Source: Legionella sp. PATHC035
GTDB lineage: Bacteria; Pseudomonadota; Gammaproteobacteria; Legionellales; Legionellaceae
Direction: 5' to 3'
Length of the DNA: 64,000 nucleotides
NCBI RefSeq assembly: GCF_026191115.1
Contig: NZ_JAPHOT010000001.1
Location: 3,457,001 to 3,521,000 of the forward strand
Of this stretch, positions 1-10,220 are shown one piece after another. The notes beneath the pieces were generated by a model. That model saw nothing but the letters and a program-made list of their open reading frames with translations, searched no databases and had not been told where the DNA came from. The position numbers and the translations under genes are program-made. Each line of letters begins with the position of its first letter. Position 1 is the stretch's first letter.

Positions 1-1
1 G

Positions 2-1351
2 TCTGTTGAGGCCGCAAAACAAATTATCGAAGAGCGTAATCTCACTCATGTCAAGGTTGGTTTATTTGATGTGGATGGGGTGATGCTTGGAAAATATATG
101 AGCCGTAATAAATTCTTCTCGGCTTTAGATAATGGTTTTTCTTTTTGCGACGTAATCTTGGGTTGGGATTCTAAAGATAAACTCTATGATAATGGAAAAT
201 ATACCGGGTGGCATACCGGTTATCCCGACACTTCAGTACGCATCGTGCCAGAGACATGCCGAGATCTTGTTTTTGAAGAGAATCAACTACTATTTATGGC
301 TGAATTTTCTGGTGAAGCAGAGAACTTATGTCCGCGAGCATTACTTCGTCGAATTATTAATAAAGCAGATTCAATGGGATTTGACGCTTATGCGGCATTG
401 GAATATGAATTCTTCATGTTTGATGAAACCCCAGACAGCATACGCTCCAAAGGTTTTCGTGATTTAAAACCCATGACCCCTGATTTTTTTGGTTACTCAA
501 TGATTCGTAATACCGTTCATGCGGACTTATATCATCAAATCCTCAATATGAGTGAGATTATGGATTTTCCTATTGAAGGGTTGCATGCTGAAACAGGTCC
601 AGGGGTAATAGAAGCAGCTATTGCTGTAGATAAAGTTGCAGAGGCCGGCGATAAGGCCGCATTATTCAAGACCTTCATGAAGGTCTTAGCCCAACGAAAT
701 AATATGATGGCTACCTTTATGGCTAAATGGTCACCACACTATCCCGGACAAAGTGGACACATCCACCTGTCCTTACGTCATCAAAGTAGTAGAGGAAGTG
801 CTTTTTTCGACCCTACAATGCAATATAACATGAGTAAAATTCAGAGACATTTTGTGGCAGGACAACAAAAACTTATGCCTGAATTTTTAGCTATGGTTTC
901 TCCTACTGTGAACAGCTTTTCTCGACTCATTCCAGGATTTTGGGCACCAACAGACGCGACATGGGGGGTAGAGAATCGTACCACGGCATTACGCGTTATC
1001 CCGGGAAGTGATAAGTCACAGCGCGTTGAGTATCGCCTAGGTTCTGCTGATTCGAATCCTTATTTGGCTTTGGCCGCCGCTTTGGGCTCAGGTTTGTATG
1101 GAATTGAGCATGAACTGGAGCCCTATCCAGAAATCAAGGGTAATTCTTATACGCAAAAGCATCAAGCGGAGCTCGCATTGCCACGAACCCTCTGGGAGGC
1201 TGCTGCTCGTCTAAGGGAATCGCAAGCTGCCCGTACGTTATTTGGTGAACCATTTGTTGAGCATTTTGCTGCTTCTCGCGAATGGGAAGAACGTGAATTT
1301 CGCCGTCACGTTACCGATTGGGAGTTGGATCGCTATTTTGAAATTATTTAA
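2..1351 (+). CDS. Glutamine synthetase family protein, 5' end outside window (gamma-glutamyl-amine ligase-like)
   Basis: The reading frame is open from base 2 without a stop, so the true start lies upstream of the window; the GTG at 71 is internal. The visible part holds the GS catalytic barrel: ALEYEFFMFDE and HAETGPGVIEAA carry the metal-binding glutamates, GHIHLSL the metal/ATP histidine loop, and NRTTALRVIPG plus RVEYRLGSADSNPYLA the substrate arginine region. This spacing is typical of the GlnA-like ligases that attach glutamate to amines (PuuA/IpuC type) rather than the housekeeping enzyme. The next gene starts 17 bp after the stop, and two dehydrogenases and an amidotransferase follow in the same direction. 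I infer ATP-dependent glutamylation of an amine or amino alcohol as the first step of a pathway; the substrate is not visible from sequence. Confidence 0.88.
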   Translation, partial: SVEAAKQIIEERNLTHVKVGLFDVDGVMLGKYMSRNKFFSALDNGFSFCDVILGWDSKDKLYDNGKYTGWHTGYPDTSVRIVPETCRDLVFEENQLLFMAEFSGEAENLCPRALLRRIINKADSMGFDAYAALEYEFFMFDETPDSIRSKGFRDLKPMTPDFFGYSMIRNTVHADLYHQILNMSEIMDFPIEGLHAETGPGVIEAAIAVDKVAEAGDKAALFKTFMKVLAQRNNMMATFMAKWSPHYPGQSGHIHLSLRHQSSRGSAFFDPTMQYNMSKIQRHFVAGQQKLMPEFLAMVSPTVNSFSRLIPGFWAPTDATWGVENRTTALRVIPGSDKSQRVEYRLGSADSNPYLALAAALGSGLYGIEHELEPYPEIKGNSYTQKHQAELALPRTLWEAAARLRESQAARTLFGEPFVEHFAASREWEEREFRRHVTDWELDRYFEII

Positions 1352-1368
1352 CTCGGATTTTCCAGATC

Positions 1369-2760
1369 ATGAATGATACATTGAAAACCTATTCACCTAT
1401 AGACAATTCACTTTATGTCGAGCGAACCTTTGCTGATGACGATGCGATCGAATCGGCATTAAACCGGGCATCAAGTGCTAAAAAACAATGGGCTAAAACC
1501 TCCTTGGCTGAGCGTGAGCATTATTGTCACGCTGCGGTAGATGCTCTGGTTGCTAATAAAGAAGAGATTGCCTGGGAAATCTGTTGGCAAATGGGAAGAC
1601 CAATTCGTTATGCTGCTGGAGAGATTAATGGTTTTGAGGAGCGTGCTCGATATATGATTGCTGCCGCAAGTGCTGCATTGTCACCCATCAGATTAACTGA
1701 AAAAACAGGCTTTATCCGCTACATCAAACGAGAACCTCTAGGGCTCTCATTAGTCATTGCCCCATGGAACTATCCTTATCTTACGGCCGTGAATGCGATT
1801 ATCCCAGCTATTATGTCGGGAAATGTTGTCTTACTAAAACACTCAGCACAAACACCGCTTGTTGCTGAACGATTTGCCCAAGCATTTAGCGAAGCAAATC
1901 TTCCAGAAGGGGTTTTCCAATACTTGCATCTCACTCATGCAGACACGGAAAAGGTATTACGTCACCCAGCGATCAATCATGTTGCTTTTACAGGTTCTGT
2001 TGCAGGTGGTGAAATGGTGGAACAAGTGACTGCCGGACGTTTTTTAAGTATTGGCTTGGAACTGGGAGGAAAAGATCCGGGGTATGTCCGTTTTGATGCA
2101 GATATTGATAAAGCGGTCGAAACGCTGATGGATGGAGCGTTCTTCAATTCAGGTCAATCGTGTTGCGGAATTGAACGTATTTATGTCCACAAAGCGGTTT
2201 ATGAGCAATTTGTGAATAAGGCAGTAGCATTGGTGAGGCAATATAAACTCGGACGTCCTGACGATCCGGATACTACCTTAGGACCACTCGTAAGGCCTTC
2301 TGCTGCGGAATATGTCCGGGCCCAGATTCGCGAGGCCATGGGACAAGGTGCTGTAGCTCATATAGATAGCCAAGACTTTGTTATGGATCAGCCTGGATCG
2401 GCCTATATGGCGCCCCAAATTTTAACGGAAGTAACCCATAAAATGCGGATCATGACGGAAGAAACATTCGGACCGGTAGTGGGCATCATGTCCGTTGACA
2501 GCGATGACGAAGCTATTGCGTTAATGAATGACAGCGCCTACGGTTTAACGGCAGCTGTTTTCACTCAAGATATAGATCAGGGAATCGCCATTGGAGAGCA
2601 ACTTCACACAGGAACATTTTTTATGAATCGTTGTGATTATTTGGATCCTGCGTTGGCCTGGACTGGAGTTAAAAACTCAGGGCGTGGATGTACACTTTCT
2701 CCAATAGGATATGAGGCATTGACCAGGCCTAAATCTTTTCATTTAAAAACAAACGACTAG
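1369..2760 (+). CDS. NAD(P)-dependent aldehyde dehydrogenase
   Basis: A 463-aa aldehyde dehydrogenase superfamily protein oxidising an aldehyde to an acid. Visible landmarks are PWNYPY (about residue 130) in the Rossmann cofactor domain, the general-base Glu231 in LELGGK, the nucleophile Cys265 in GQSCCG, the EETFGPVVG block and the C-terminal NSGRG loop. The length is at the short end of the family, as in succinate-semialdehyde and gamma-glutamyl-aminoaldehyde dehydrogenases. Its place directly behind the ligase gene suggests it oxidises a glutamylated aldehyde intermediate. No strong Shine-Dalgarno is seen, so it may depend on coupling to the upstream gene. Confidence 0.92.
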   Translation: MNDTLKTYSPIDNSLYVERTFADDDAIESALNRASSAKKQWAKTSLAEREHYCHAAVDALVANKEEIAWEICWQMGRPIRYAAGEINGFEERARYMIAAASAALSPIRLTEKTGFIRYIKREPLGLSLVIAPWNYPYLTAVNAIIPAIMSGNVVLLKHSAQTPLVAERFAQAFSEANLPEGVFQYLHLTHADTEKVLRHPAINHVAFTGSVAGGEMVEQVTAGRFLSIGLELGGKDPGYVRFDADIDKAVETLMDGAFFNSGQSCCGIERIYVHKAVYEQFVNKAVALVRQYKLGRPDDPDTTLGPLVRPSAAEYVRAQIREAMGQGAVAHIDSQDFVMDQPGSAYMAPQILTEVTHKMRIMTEETFGPVVGIMSVDSDDEAIALMNDSAYGLTAAVFTQDIDQGIAIGEQLHTGTFFMNRCDYLDPALAWTGVKNSGRGCTLSPIGYEALTRPKSFHLKTND

Positions 2761-2832
2761 GGTTTTTATACAATGCGACAGCATTTGGACCAAGAACCAG
2801 AATTGTAACCAACCCCAGTAAAGGATCTATGA

Positions 2833-4008
2833 ATGAGTACATTATCAATGAAAGCTAATTGGAATTATCCGACTTCGATAAGGGTAGGGGCGGGGCGTGT
2901 GCGAGAGCTTACTGAAGCGTGCCATACTCTGGGTATCAAATCTCCTCTATTAGTCACGGACAGCAACCTTGCACAATTACCCATGATTGAAGCAGCATTA
3001 GCCGATTGTCGCGATGCGGGTTTACATGGTGCTTTGTTCACCGATGTAAAAGCGAATCCCACCGGTGAACAGGTTGGTGCTGGTGTCGATGCTTATCGAA
3101 GTGGCCAACATGATGGAGTGATTGCCTTTGGGGGCGGCTCAGCTTTAGATGCTGCGAAAGCAATTGCCTTAATGGTTGGTCAAACTCGTCCCCTATGGGA
3201 TTTTGAAGACATAGGAGATAATTGGCGATTTGTGAATGTTGCCGGTATAGCGCCTGTGATTGCCTTGCCAACCACAGCAGGTACTGGTTCGGAAGTTGGG
3301 CGTGCTTCGGTGATAACCGATACACAACACCATCGAAAGAAGATTATTTTTCATCCTAAGATGTTACCTTCCATCGTTATTTTAGATCCAGAATTAACGG
3401 TTGCTTTACCTCCGAAGATTACGGCAGCAACCGGTATGGATGCATTATCTCATTGCCTGGAGGCTTATTCAGCCCCCAATTATCATCCAATGGCTGAAGG
3501 GATTGCTCTTGAGGGAATCCGGTTAATCAAAGAACATTTGCCTCGAGTAATGCAAAATGGAAATGATTTGAATTCCAGGACACAAATGCTTGTTGCATCA
3601 ATGATGGGAGCAACAGCGTTCCAGCGAGGGTTAGGTGCAATGCATGCGCTCGCTCATCCTTTGGGCGCAATATATGATGCACATCACGGTCGATTAAATG
3701 CTATTTTAATGCCTTATGTAGTGCAAGCCAATCGCTCAGCGATAGAACAAAAAATAGATCGTCTAGCGTTTTACTTAGAGCTTGATAATGGATTTGATGG
3801 GTTTCTAGAATGGATACTGCAATTGCGCCGTGAACTTGGCATCGAACACAGCCTGGTTGAAATTGGCATCGATGCACGCGATGTGGCACGTATTGCGACT
3901 ATGGCGACTGAAGATCCCTCAGCGCAAAGCAATCCAATTCTCTTTGATGCGTTGCAATACAAAAACATTCTTACTGCCGCGATTCATGGAGATCCTCATC
4001 CTCTATAG
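2833..4008 (+). CDS. Iron-containing alcohol dehydrogenase
   Basis: A 391-aa group III (iron-dependent) alcohol dehydrogenase. The nucleotide-binding FGGGSALDAAKA motif is followed by TTAGTGSEVGRASV, and metal ligands are expected in MDALSHCLEAY and AMHALAHPLGAIYDAHHG. AAGGA ends 7 bp before the ATG at 2833 and fixes the start; an overlapping out-of-frame ATG at 2829 is ignored. In a pathway with the upstream ligase and aldehyde dehydrogenase it would oxidise an alcohol group, for example on a glutamylated amino alcohol, to the aldehyde. The exact substrate is inference. Confidence 0.92.
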   Translation: MSTLSMKANWNYPTSIRVGAGRVRELTEACHTLGIKSPLLVTDSNLAQLPMIEAALADCRDAGLHGALFTDVKANPTGEQVGAGVDAYRSGQHDGVIAFGGGSALDAAKAIALMVGQTRPLWDFEDIGDNWRFVNVAGIAPVIALPTTAGTGSEVGRASVITDTQHHRKKIIFHPKMLPSIVILDPELTVALPPKITAATGMDALSHCLEAYSAPNYHPMAEGIALEGIRLIKEHLPRVMQNGNDLNSRTQMLVASMMGATAFQRGLGAMHALAHPLGAIYDAHHGRLNAILMPYVVQANRSAIEQKIDRLAFYLELDNGFDGFLEWILQLRRELGIEHSLVEIGIDARDVARIATMATEDPSAQSNPILFDALQYKNILTAAIHGDPHPL

Positions 4009-4048
4009 ATGAAGTGATTATATTGGCAGAGGCGCCTTGAGGAATATC

Positions 4049-4750
4049 ATGCATATTGGAATCTTACAATGCGATGAAGTAGAAAAAGGGTTAATGGCCA
4101 TTCATGGCACTTACCCAGAGATGTATATTAAATTGCTGCGGCAAGCAGAACCCAATTTAACCTTTAAAGTTTATGATGCTCGTCAAGATGAATTGCCAAT
4201 CGATGTCGACACTGCAGATGCCTATGTGATTACCGGTAGTCGTCACGGAGTCAACGATGGTTTTCTCTGGATTGCTGCGCTTGAAGAATTTGTTCGACGT
4301 CTTCATGAGTCAAGAAAAAAAGTCATAGGGATTTGTTTTGGCCATCAGCTCATCGCGAAAGCATTAGGGGGTACAGTCATTAAGTCGCCCAAGGGCTGGG
4401 GGGTAGGAATGTCCATCAATAAAATGACACAACATAAATCGTGGATGTCCCCATCCCTTAATCAACTTAACCTGCTCGTGAGCCATCAGGACCAGGTTGT
4501 AGCGCTCCCTTCGGAAGCAGAGGTTCTGGCCACAAGTGATTTTTGTCCCTTCTATATGCTGCAAATTAGGGACAACCTATTAACCGTCCAAGGTCATCCC
4601 GAGTTCAGTAAAAGCTATTCTCAAGCCTTGATTGAACTGCGTAAAAACAGACTCGGTATGGAATTAGTTGAGCGTGGATTACAATCACTACAGCAACCTT
4701 GTAATGATACTGTATTTGCTGAGTGGATTGTTCATTTTTTGAATTTTTAA
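4049..4750 (+). CDS. Class I glutamine amidotransferase / gamma-glutamyl hydrolase-like protein
   Basis: A 233-aa triad GATase domain with no synthetase partner fused to it. The nucleophile is Cys96 in GICFGHQ, and the triad is completed by His183 and Glu185 in QGHPEF. The ATG at 4049 is preferred over the TTG at 4037 because TGAGGA (4038-4043) sits at Shine-Dalgarno distance from it. Stand-alone proteins of this type include gamma-glutamyl hydrolases such as IpuF and PuuD-like enzymes. At the end of a ligase-dehydrogenase-dehydrogenase operon, the likely task is to remove the glutamate tag and release the free product. Confidence 0.82.
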   Translation: MHIGILQCDEVEKGLMAIHGTYPEMYIKLLRQAEPNLTFKVYDARQDELPIDVDTADAYVITGSRHGVNDGFLWIAALEEFVRRLHESRKKVIGICFGHQLIAKALGGTVIKSPKGWGVGMSINKMTQHKSWMSPSLNQLNLLVSHQDQVVALPSEAEVLATSDFCPFYMLQIRDNLLTVQGHPEFSKSYSQALIELRKNRLGMELVERGLQSLQQPCNDTVFAEWIVHFLNF

Positions 4751-4821
4751 AATACATATCGGCACTGTTTTTGACTTTTTTATTGAAATATCAATAGGTC
4801 ATGGTTGAATTTAAATTTATT

Positions 4822-4830
4822 TGCTAGAAT
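4822..4830 (+). promoter_or_regulatory. Extended -10 promoter upstream of the small lipoprotein
   Basis: TGCTAGAAT forms an extended -10 element 44 bp before the ATG at 4874. No good -35 box is present at 17 bp; a TTGAAT lies only 14 bp upstream. Confidence 0.4.
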
Positions 4831-4873
4831 CTAAAGGGATTTAAAAAAATATTAAATTTATAGGGAGAATGAA

Positions 4874-5044
4874 ATGAATCGTTTCGCGTTAATTGCAGCA
4901 ACTGGTGTTTTAGCACTCGCTTTAACTGCATGTGGTGAGCAAAATAACAAGCAACCTACTGCAGGAACAGAAAACACTACTACAACAACTCAACCAGCTT
5001 CTAATCAACCTGCTGGTGGCACTCAAAATCAAACACAACACTAA
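4874..5044 (+). CDS. Small lipoprotein, 56 aa
   Basis: A short gene beginning MNRFALIAATGVL, with a hydrophobic signal and a lipobox (L-T-A-C) at Cys20. The mature part is about 36 residues, very rich in Thr, Gln, Asn and Pro, with no predicted fold. AGGGAGA lies 5 bp upstream of the ATG. It resembles the small, low-complexity lipoproteins common in gammaproteobacteria. The protein would be lipidated at the cell envelope; no function can be assigned. Confidence 0.75.
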   Translation: MNRFALIAATGVLALALTACGEQNNKQPTAGTENTTTTTQPASNQPAGGTQNQTQH

Positions 5045-5050
5045 GTCTTT

Positions 5051-5084
5051 AACCTGGGTGAAGGCGTAAGCCATAACCCAGGTT
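5051..5084. terminator. Stem-loop after the lipoprotein gene
   Basis: AACCTGGGT and ACCCAGGTT pair perfectly over 9 bp, with an inner GGC/GCC stem and GTAA loop. No T-run follows. It begins 7 bp after the stop codon and ends 16 bp before pncC. Similar CCTGGG/CCCAGG hairpins occur elsewhere in the window (for example 59159-59184), so it may also belong to a repeat family. Confidence 0.6.
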
Positions 5085-5099
5085 CCTTTAGGTATGCTC

Positions 5100-5588
5100 A
5101 TGAGCTCCTATGATAATCTCATCAAAGAAATTGCCGCCATTTTAAAGAAAAAGAACTGGCAATTAGTTACTGCTGAGTCATGTACTGGTGGACTTGTTGC
5201 AAGTTATCTCACAGAAATTCCCGGAAGTTCGGTTTGGTTTGAACGCGGATTTGTTACCTACAGTAATTTAGCTAAAGAGGAGTTGTTGTCTGTTCCTAAG
5301 CAATCAATTGATGAATATGGCGCGGTCAGTGAGCCTGTTGCCCAAGCTATGGCCACTGGTGCCTTACTGCACAGCGCAGGGCATGTTGCCGTATCGGTTA
5401 CGGGCATTGCAGGACCAGATGGAGGGAGTCTTGAGAAGCCTGTGGGGACGGTGTGCTTTGGCTGGGCCGCTAAAGACATGAATCCCAAAGTAGTAAAAAA
5501 ACAACTTACCGGAGATCGACAAGCGATACGCCTGGCTGCATGCCAAGTCGCGTTATCAGGCCTGCTTTCTTACATCAAAAATGGATAA
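5100..5588 (+). CDS. pncC: Nicotinamide-nucleotide amidohydrolase (CinA C-terminal type)
   Basis: A 162-aa single-domain CinA-family protein that deamidates nicotinamide mononucleotide to nicotinate mononucleotide in pyridine nucleotide recycling. The family signature ESCTGG (26-31) and the SVTGIAGPDGG loop are intact. The ATG at 5100 is chosen because AGGT ends 6 bp before it; the ATG at 5094 sits almost on top of that site. The gene lies upstream of recA, as in many gammaproteobacteria, and has no N-terminal COG1058 domain. Confidence 0.9.
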   Translation: MSSYDNLIKEIAAILKKKNWQLVTAESCTGGLVASYLTEIPGSSVWFERGFVTYSNLAKEELLSVPKQSIDEYGAVSEPVAQAMATGALLHSAGHVAVSVTGIAGPDGGSLEKPVGTVCFGWAAKDMNPKVVKKQLTGDRQAIRLAACQVALSGLLSYIKNG

Positions 5589-5892
5589 AGCTTCTCTTGA
5601 TACAAAAAACAGGCATCTCATAGGAAGTCGAGTACTCCCCACATTGGAGTTGGACTCTATTTATTCTTGATTATACCCGTTTAGTCTTCGGCCATCGGCT
5701 GTGCTATTTGGTTAAATTCTTGTTGAGGATTATTCTAAAACTGTATAAAAATTTAACCAATAAATAAGTTTATAGTCAACCATGCTTTGCCCAGGCTTGA
5801 GTGAAAAAACTCCTTTAAATCTCTGAATCAATTTGATGCTTGTTCCCATCTGTGTGATAATTTTACCCTTGCATAACTACCTGGAAAATATT
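5589..5892. other. pncC-recA intergenic region, no gene seen
   Basis: About 300 bp with no convincing reading frame. It holds a possible sigma-70 promoter (TTGTTG 5720-5725, TATAAA 5744-5749, spacer 18). A CTGT at 5741-5744 is not part of a full LexA-type CTGT-N8-ACAG palindrome. Confidence 0.5.
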
Positions 5893-6939
5893 ATGGAAGA
5901 AAATAAACAAAAAGCATTATCAGCAGCCCTCTCGCAAATTGAACGTCAATTTGGTAAAGGCTCAGTGATGCGTATGGGCGACAGCACCGTATCTCGAGAT
6001 ATAGAAGCCATTTCAACAGGATCTTTAGGATTAGACATTGCATTGGGTATTGGCGGATTACCTAAAGGACGTATTGTTGAAATTTATGGACCAGAGTCCT
6101 CTGGTAAAACAACACTCACATTACAAGTTATTGCCGAGTGCCAAAAAATGGGTGGCACTGCCGCATTTATCGATGCAGAACATGCTTTAGATCCAAGTTA
6201 CGCGCAAAAACTGGGTGTGAATGTGGATGAGTTACTCGTTTCTCAGCCAGATACTGGGGAACAAGCACTGGAAATTACCGACATGTTGGTACGCTCAGCG
6301 GCTGTTGATGTCATTATTGTCGACTCTGTTGCTGCGTTGACTCCAAAAGCGGAAATTGAAGGGGAAATGGGGGATTCTCATGTTGGTTTACAAGCTCGAC
6401 TCATGTCACAGGCTTTACGTAAGCTGACTGCAAATATTAAACGATCCAATACCCTAGTCATTTTTATTAACCAGATTCGTATGAAAATTGGTGTCATGTT
6501 TGGCAGCCCTGAGACAACTACGGGTGGTAATGCACTGAAATTCTATGCTTCTGTTCGCTTAGATATTCGCCGTATCGGGTCAATTAAGAAAGGTGAAGAA
6601 ATCTTAGGTAGTGAAACACGAGTTAAAGTAGTGAAGAATAAAGTAGCACCACCATTCAAGATGACGGAATTTGATATTCTCTATAACGAAGGTATTTCTC
6701 GTGAAAGTGAAATTATCAATTTGGGGGTTCAACTCAATCTAATTGAAAAATCTGGGGCTTGGTACAGCTATAAAGGAGAGAAGATTGGCCAAGGCAAAGA
6801 TAATGTGCGCTTATACCTTAAGGATAATCCTCAAGTTGCAGCGACTCTTGAGCAGCAAATTCGTACTGAGCTTTTAGAGAAAAAGCTACCTATGCTTGCT
6901 TCAGCTAGTGCGGAAGAGTTTGAGGCTGTTGATGACTAA
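5893..6939 (+). CDS. recA: Recombinase RecA
   Basis: A 348-aa RecA, full length for the family. It forms filaments on single-stranded DNA and drives strand exchange in recombinational repair and natural transformation. The Walker A motif GPESSGKT spans residues 66-73, the Walker B aspartate is in [10 protein letters not shown], and the MAW-like and L2 loops are intact. The frame stays open upstream to 5833, but [10 protein letters not shown] at 5893 matches the usual RecA N terminus, so the extra 20 residues are not counted. recX overlaps its 3' end by 8 bp. Confidence 0.98.
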   Translation: MEENKQKALSAALSQIERQFGKGSVMRMGDSTVSRDIEAISTGSLGLDIALGIGGLPKGRIVEIYGPESSGKTTLTLQVIAECQKMGGTAAFIDAEHALDPSYAQKLGVNVDELLVSQPDTGEQALEITDMLVRSAAVDVIIVDSVAALTPKAEIEGEMGDSHVGLQARLMSQALRKLTANIKRSNTLVIFINQIRMKIGVMFGSPETTTGGNALKFYASVRLDIRRIGSIKKGEEILGSETRVKVVKNKVAPPFKMTEFDILYNEGISRESEIINLGVQLNLIEKSGAWYSYKGEKIGQGKDNVRLYLKDNPQVAATLEQQIRTELLEKKLPMLASASAEEFEAVDD

Positions 6940-7372
6940 AGCTTTTGATAGTGCTGTGCGCCTGTTGTCCAGGCGCGAGCACAGTGCACTAGAGCTTTGT
7001 GATAAATTGAAACAAAAGGGATATAGTGCAACAGAAGTAAAAGAAGCATTGGATGAATGTCTACGCTTGGATTTACAAAGTGATCGACGTTTTGTAGAAG
7101 TTTACATTCGTTCACGTATACGCCAGGGTTATGGACCTTTAAAAATAAGTCAGGAATTGAGTAGTAAAGGAATTGATAGGGAATTAATTCAGCAATTCTT
7201 GCAACAAGAGGAAGATAATTGGTTGACTTATGCTTTGGATGTTTGGCATAAAAAAAATAAAGGACAACTTGATTTATCTTTTGACGAATTGCAAAAACAA
7301 CAGCGTTTTTTGCTGTATCGTGGATTTGGAATGGATACCATTGTTCAAGTGAAAAAAGAATTGAAAAAATAA
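6932..7372 (+). CDS. recX: RecA regulator RecX
   Basis: A 146-aa RecX, an inhibitor that binds along the RecA filament. Its three-helix repeats are recognisable in [20 protein letters not shown] and in the later [13 protein letters not shown] and RFLLYRGF segments. The ATG at 6932 overlaps the recA stop by 8 bp and is preceded by GAGG at 6922-6925, so translation is probably coupled to recA. An upstream in-frame start inside recA is not needed. Confidence 0.93.
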   Translation: MTKAFDSAVRLLSRREHSALELCDKLKQKGYSATEVKEALDECLRLDLQSDRRFVEVYIRSRIRQGYGPLKISQELSSKGIDRELIQQFLQQEEDNWLTYALDVWHKKNKGQLDLSFDELQKQQRFLLYRGFGMDTIVQVKKELKK

Positions 7373-7408
7373 AAATGAAATCGTAGTCTTGGGGAAAGCA
7401 AAGCCTCT

Positions 7409-7498
7409 GTAGCCCGGATTAGCGCAGCATAATCGGGAGCTCCGATCATCATACGGTGCTCCAAGTGCAGATTCATGGTTGAGTTCGGGATGATGATC
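7409..7498. repeat. Composite palindromic intergenic repeat between recX and alaS
   Basis: GTAGCCCGGATTA (7409-7421) faces TAATCGGGAGC (7430-7440), and a second perfect inverted pair GATCATCAT (7444-7452) / ATGATGATC (7490-7498) follows. The region is richer in GC than its surroundings. The same half-sites recur at 26198-26248 and 52822-52889. Confidence 0.65.
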
Positions 7499-7569
7499 AA
7501 GCGTTTCGCCGCGCGACCCCTGGGTATGATTAAAAATTAAAATTAACTCAAATTGGTGTTGATTAGAAA

Positions 7570-10152
7570 ATGAAAAGTTCTGAAATTAGAAAAGCATTCT
7601 TTGATTATTTCACACAACGTGGTCATCAACTCGTGGAATCCAGCTCTTTAATTCCTGCAAATGATCCTACTTTATTATTTACCAATGCAGGTATGGTGCA
7701 ATTTAAGGATTTATTTTTAGGACTTGAAACGCGTTCTTATCAACGAGCCGTTACAGCACAACGGTGTGTGCGTGCAGGTGGAAAGCACAATGATTTGGAA
7801 AATGTGGGTTATACCGCAAGGCACCATACATTTTTTGAAATGTTGGGCAATTTTAGCTTTGGCGATTATTTCAAGCGCGAAGCTATAAAATTTGCTTGGG
7901 AATTTTTAACCCAAGTTCTGCGTTTACCCGAAGAGCGTTTGTGGGTGACTGTCTATAGAGAAGATCAGGAAGCAGAAGATATTTGGTTAAAAGAAATGAA
8001 GGTTTCCGCTACACGCTTTTCACGATGTGGTGAAAAAGATAATTTTTGGTCCATGGGGGATACTGGTCCTTGTGGTCCTTGCACTGAAATTTTTTATGAT
8101 CATGGTCCTGAAATCGCAGGGGGGCCTCCAGGAAGCCCCGATGAAGATGGGGATCGCTATATAGAAATTTGGAACCTGGTATTCATGCAGTTTAATCGGG
8201 ATAAGGATGGAAACCTACATCCGCTACCTAAGCCTTCCGTGGATACAGGTATGGGGCTCGAGCGACTCGCCGCAGTAGTGCAAGGCGTACACAGTAATTA
8301 TGAAACGGATACGTTCCAATATTTGATTCAATCTACGGCAAAACTTGGAAATATTACTGATTTAAACCATACCTCGTTAAAAGTGATTGCTGATCACATT
8401 CGTTCTTGTGCGTTTTTAATTGCTGATGGAGTAATTCCGGGCAATGAAGGGCGGGGGTATGTGCTGAGAAGAATAATTCGCAGAGCGATAAGACATGGTA
8501 ATAAGTTAGGTTTGCCAACTCCATTTTTTTCAAGGTTAGTTGAACCTTTAATTAAAGTCTTGGGTGATGCTTATCCTGAATTGATAAAATACAAGGCCCA
8601 TATAGAAAAAATTCTTAATCAAGAAGAGAATCAATTCGCTCGTACTCTTGATCAAGGTTTACGATTATTGCAAGAACAAATGCATTCCCTTGGCGGCCAT
8701 GAAATATCAGGAGAGATCGCATTTAAGCTCTATGATACTTATGGTTTTCCTGTTGATTTAACTGCTGATATCGCCAGAGAACAAGGTCTCTATGTGGATA
8801 TGGATGGTTTTAATCAATTGATGCAACAGCAGCGCGTACAATCTCAGGCTGCCAGCCAATTTAGTGTCGATTACAGTAACAGTGCTCCATTGGATTACCA
8901 ATCTGATTTTCATGGGTATGAGAAAAAAGAGATGGAATCCAAAATTATTGCCTTGGTTCAGGATGGAAAAGAGGTTAAAACTTTAAACGAAGGCATGAAG
9001 GGAGCTATAGTTCTTGATCACACGCCGTTTTATGCAGAGAGTGGGGGACAAGTTGGCGATAAGGGATTGTTCAGAGGACCAGGTTTTAGTTTTCGGGTCG
9101 ACGACACTCAAAAGAAAGCCCAAGCCATTGTCCATTATGGAGAAGTAGTCGAAGGTACTGCGTCCCTGGATCAGTTAGTTAAGGCGCAAATCGATAACGA
9201 TCGTCGAGAGGCAATTCGTTTAAATCATACTGCAACTCATTTGTTGCATGCAGCACTTAAAACAGTCGTTGGGCCACAAGTTCAGCAAAAAGGTTCATTA
9301 GTTGATGCAGAGCGTGCGCGTTTTGACTTTTCTCATTTTGAATCATTAACCGCAGAACAAATACAGGCAATTGAACAATTGGTCAATGATCAAATTCGTG
9401 CAAATAATGAAGTGGTAACCCAGATTATGGATATTGAGTCTGCTAAAAAAAGCGGCGCGGTCGCTCTTTTTGGGGAAAAATATACCGATAAAGTGCGTGT
9501 ATTATCCATGGGTGAATTCTCTAAAGAACTTTGTGGCGGAACGCATGCACGAAGGACGGGGGATATCGGATTGTTTAAAATCGTTGCCGAATATGGGATC
9601 GCCAGTGGGGTACGACGTATCGAGATGGTAACCGGTCGTTATGCTTTAAGCTGGGTTAATGAGCAACAGTTTCTATTAAGCGAATTAGCCTCTTTATTAA
9701 AAACCACAACCAATAATCTACCCGATAAAATCACGCAACTCATCTCTGAAAATAAGAGTTTGGAAAAGGAAATTACCAAGTTACAAAGTGAGAAAGCACA
9801 AAAATCAGGTGCCGATCTGGCAAACGAGGTGGAAAAAATCAATGGAATCAGTTTGCTTGTGAAACAATTGGATGGAGCAGACAGTCAAACCATGCGTACT
9901 ACTTTGGATCAATTAAAATCAAGACTTGATTCTGCTGTGATTGTTTTATTTACCCTCGATCACAATAAAATGAATGTGATTGCTGGGGTGAGTAAAAATA
10001 TCATAGGCAAAGCTCCTGCTGCGGCCACTTTGGTCAGACATCTCTGCGGAAAAGGCGGTGGCCGGGATGATATGGCCCAAGGTGGAGGTATTGCTCCGGA
10101 TGACTTGGAGAAAAAGATAGAAGAAATTAGAGAAATGGTTCGCCATTCATAA
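7570..10152 (+). CDS. alaS: Alanyl-tRNA synthetase
   Basis: An 860-aa class II synthetase charging tRNA-Ala. The N-terminal catalytic domain starts [14 protein letters not shown], and the [11 protein letters not shown] segment marks the tRNA-recognition region. The editing domain carries HTATHLLHA and the zinc-binding ELCGGTH motif. The C-terminal part holds a coiled coil (about 715-760) and the glycine-rich [14 protein letters not shown] end of the C-Ala domain. Length and order match the family (about 875 aa). A terminator-like hairpin follows the stop. Confidence 0.98.
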   Translation: MKSSEIRKAFFDYFTQRGHQLVESSSLIPANDPTLLFTNAGMVQFKDLFLGLETRSYQRAVTAQRCVRAGGKHNDLENVGYTARHHTFFEMLGNFSFGDYFKREAIKFAWEFLTQVLRLPEERLWVTVYREDQEAEDIWLKEMKVSATRFSRCGEKDNFWSMGDTGPCGPCTEIFYDHGPEIAGGPPGSPDEDGDRYIEIWNLVFMQFNRDKDGNLHPLPKPSVDTGMGLERLAAVVQGVHSNYETDTFQYLIQSTAKLGNITDLNHTSLKVIADHIRSCAFLIADGVIPGNEGRGYVLRRIIRRAIRHGNKLGLPTPFFSRLVEPLIKVLGDAYPELIKYKAHIEKILNQEENQFARTLDQGLRLLQEQMHSLGGHEISGEIAFKLYDTYGFPVDLTADIAREQGLYVDMDGFNQLMQQQRVQSQAASQFSVDYSNSAPLDYQSDFHGYEKKEMESKIIALVQDGKEVKTLNEGMKGAIVLDHTPFYAESGGQVGDKGLFRGPGFSFRVDDTQKKAQAIVHYGEVVEGTASLDQLVKAQIDNDRREAIRLNHTATHLLHAALKTVVGPQVQQKGSLVDAERARFDFSHFESLTAEQIQAIEQLVNDQIRANNEVVTQIMDIESAKKSGAVALFGEKYTDKVRVLSMGEFSKELCGGTHARRTGDIGLFKIVAEYGIASGVRRIEMVTGRYALSWVNEQQFLLSELASLLKTTTNNLPDKITQLISENKSLEKEITKLQSEKAQKSGADLANEVEKINGISLLVKQLDGADSQTMRTTLDQLKSRLDSAVIVLFTLDHNKMNVIAGVSKNIIGKAPAAATLVRHLCGKGGGRDDMAQGGGIAPDDLEKKIEEIREMVRHS

Positions 10153-10163
10153 ATCAATTGGAT

Positions 10164-10193
10164 GTAGCCTGGAGTTTTATCCAGGTTACTTTT
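10164..10193 (+). terminator. Intrinsic terminator after alaS
   Basis: GTAGCCTGG pairs with CCAGGTTAC (one G-T wobble) across an 8-nt loop and is followed directly by TTTT. It stands 11 bp after the alaS stop. The GTAGCC arm also resembles the repeat family at 7409. Confidence 0.75.
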
Positions 10194-10220
10194 GTAAATA
10201 AGCATATATAGGGAGTTGAC

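Noticed and set aside
5741..5760. Possible LexA/SOS box upstream of recA
   Set aside because: Only the CTGT half is present, the partner ACAG is missing, and L. pneumophila is reported to lack LexA.
5833..5892. Extra 20 codons at the start of recA
   Set aside because: They are not RecA-like, and the canonical [10 protein letters not shown] start lies at 5893 with full family length.
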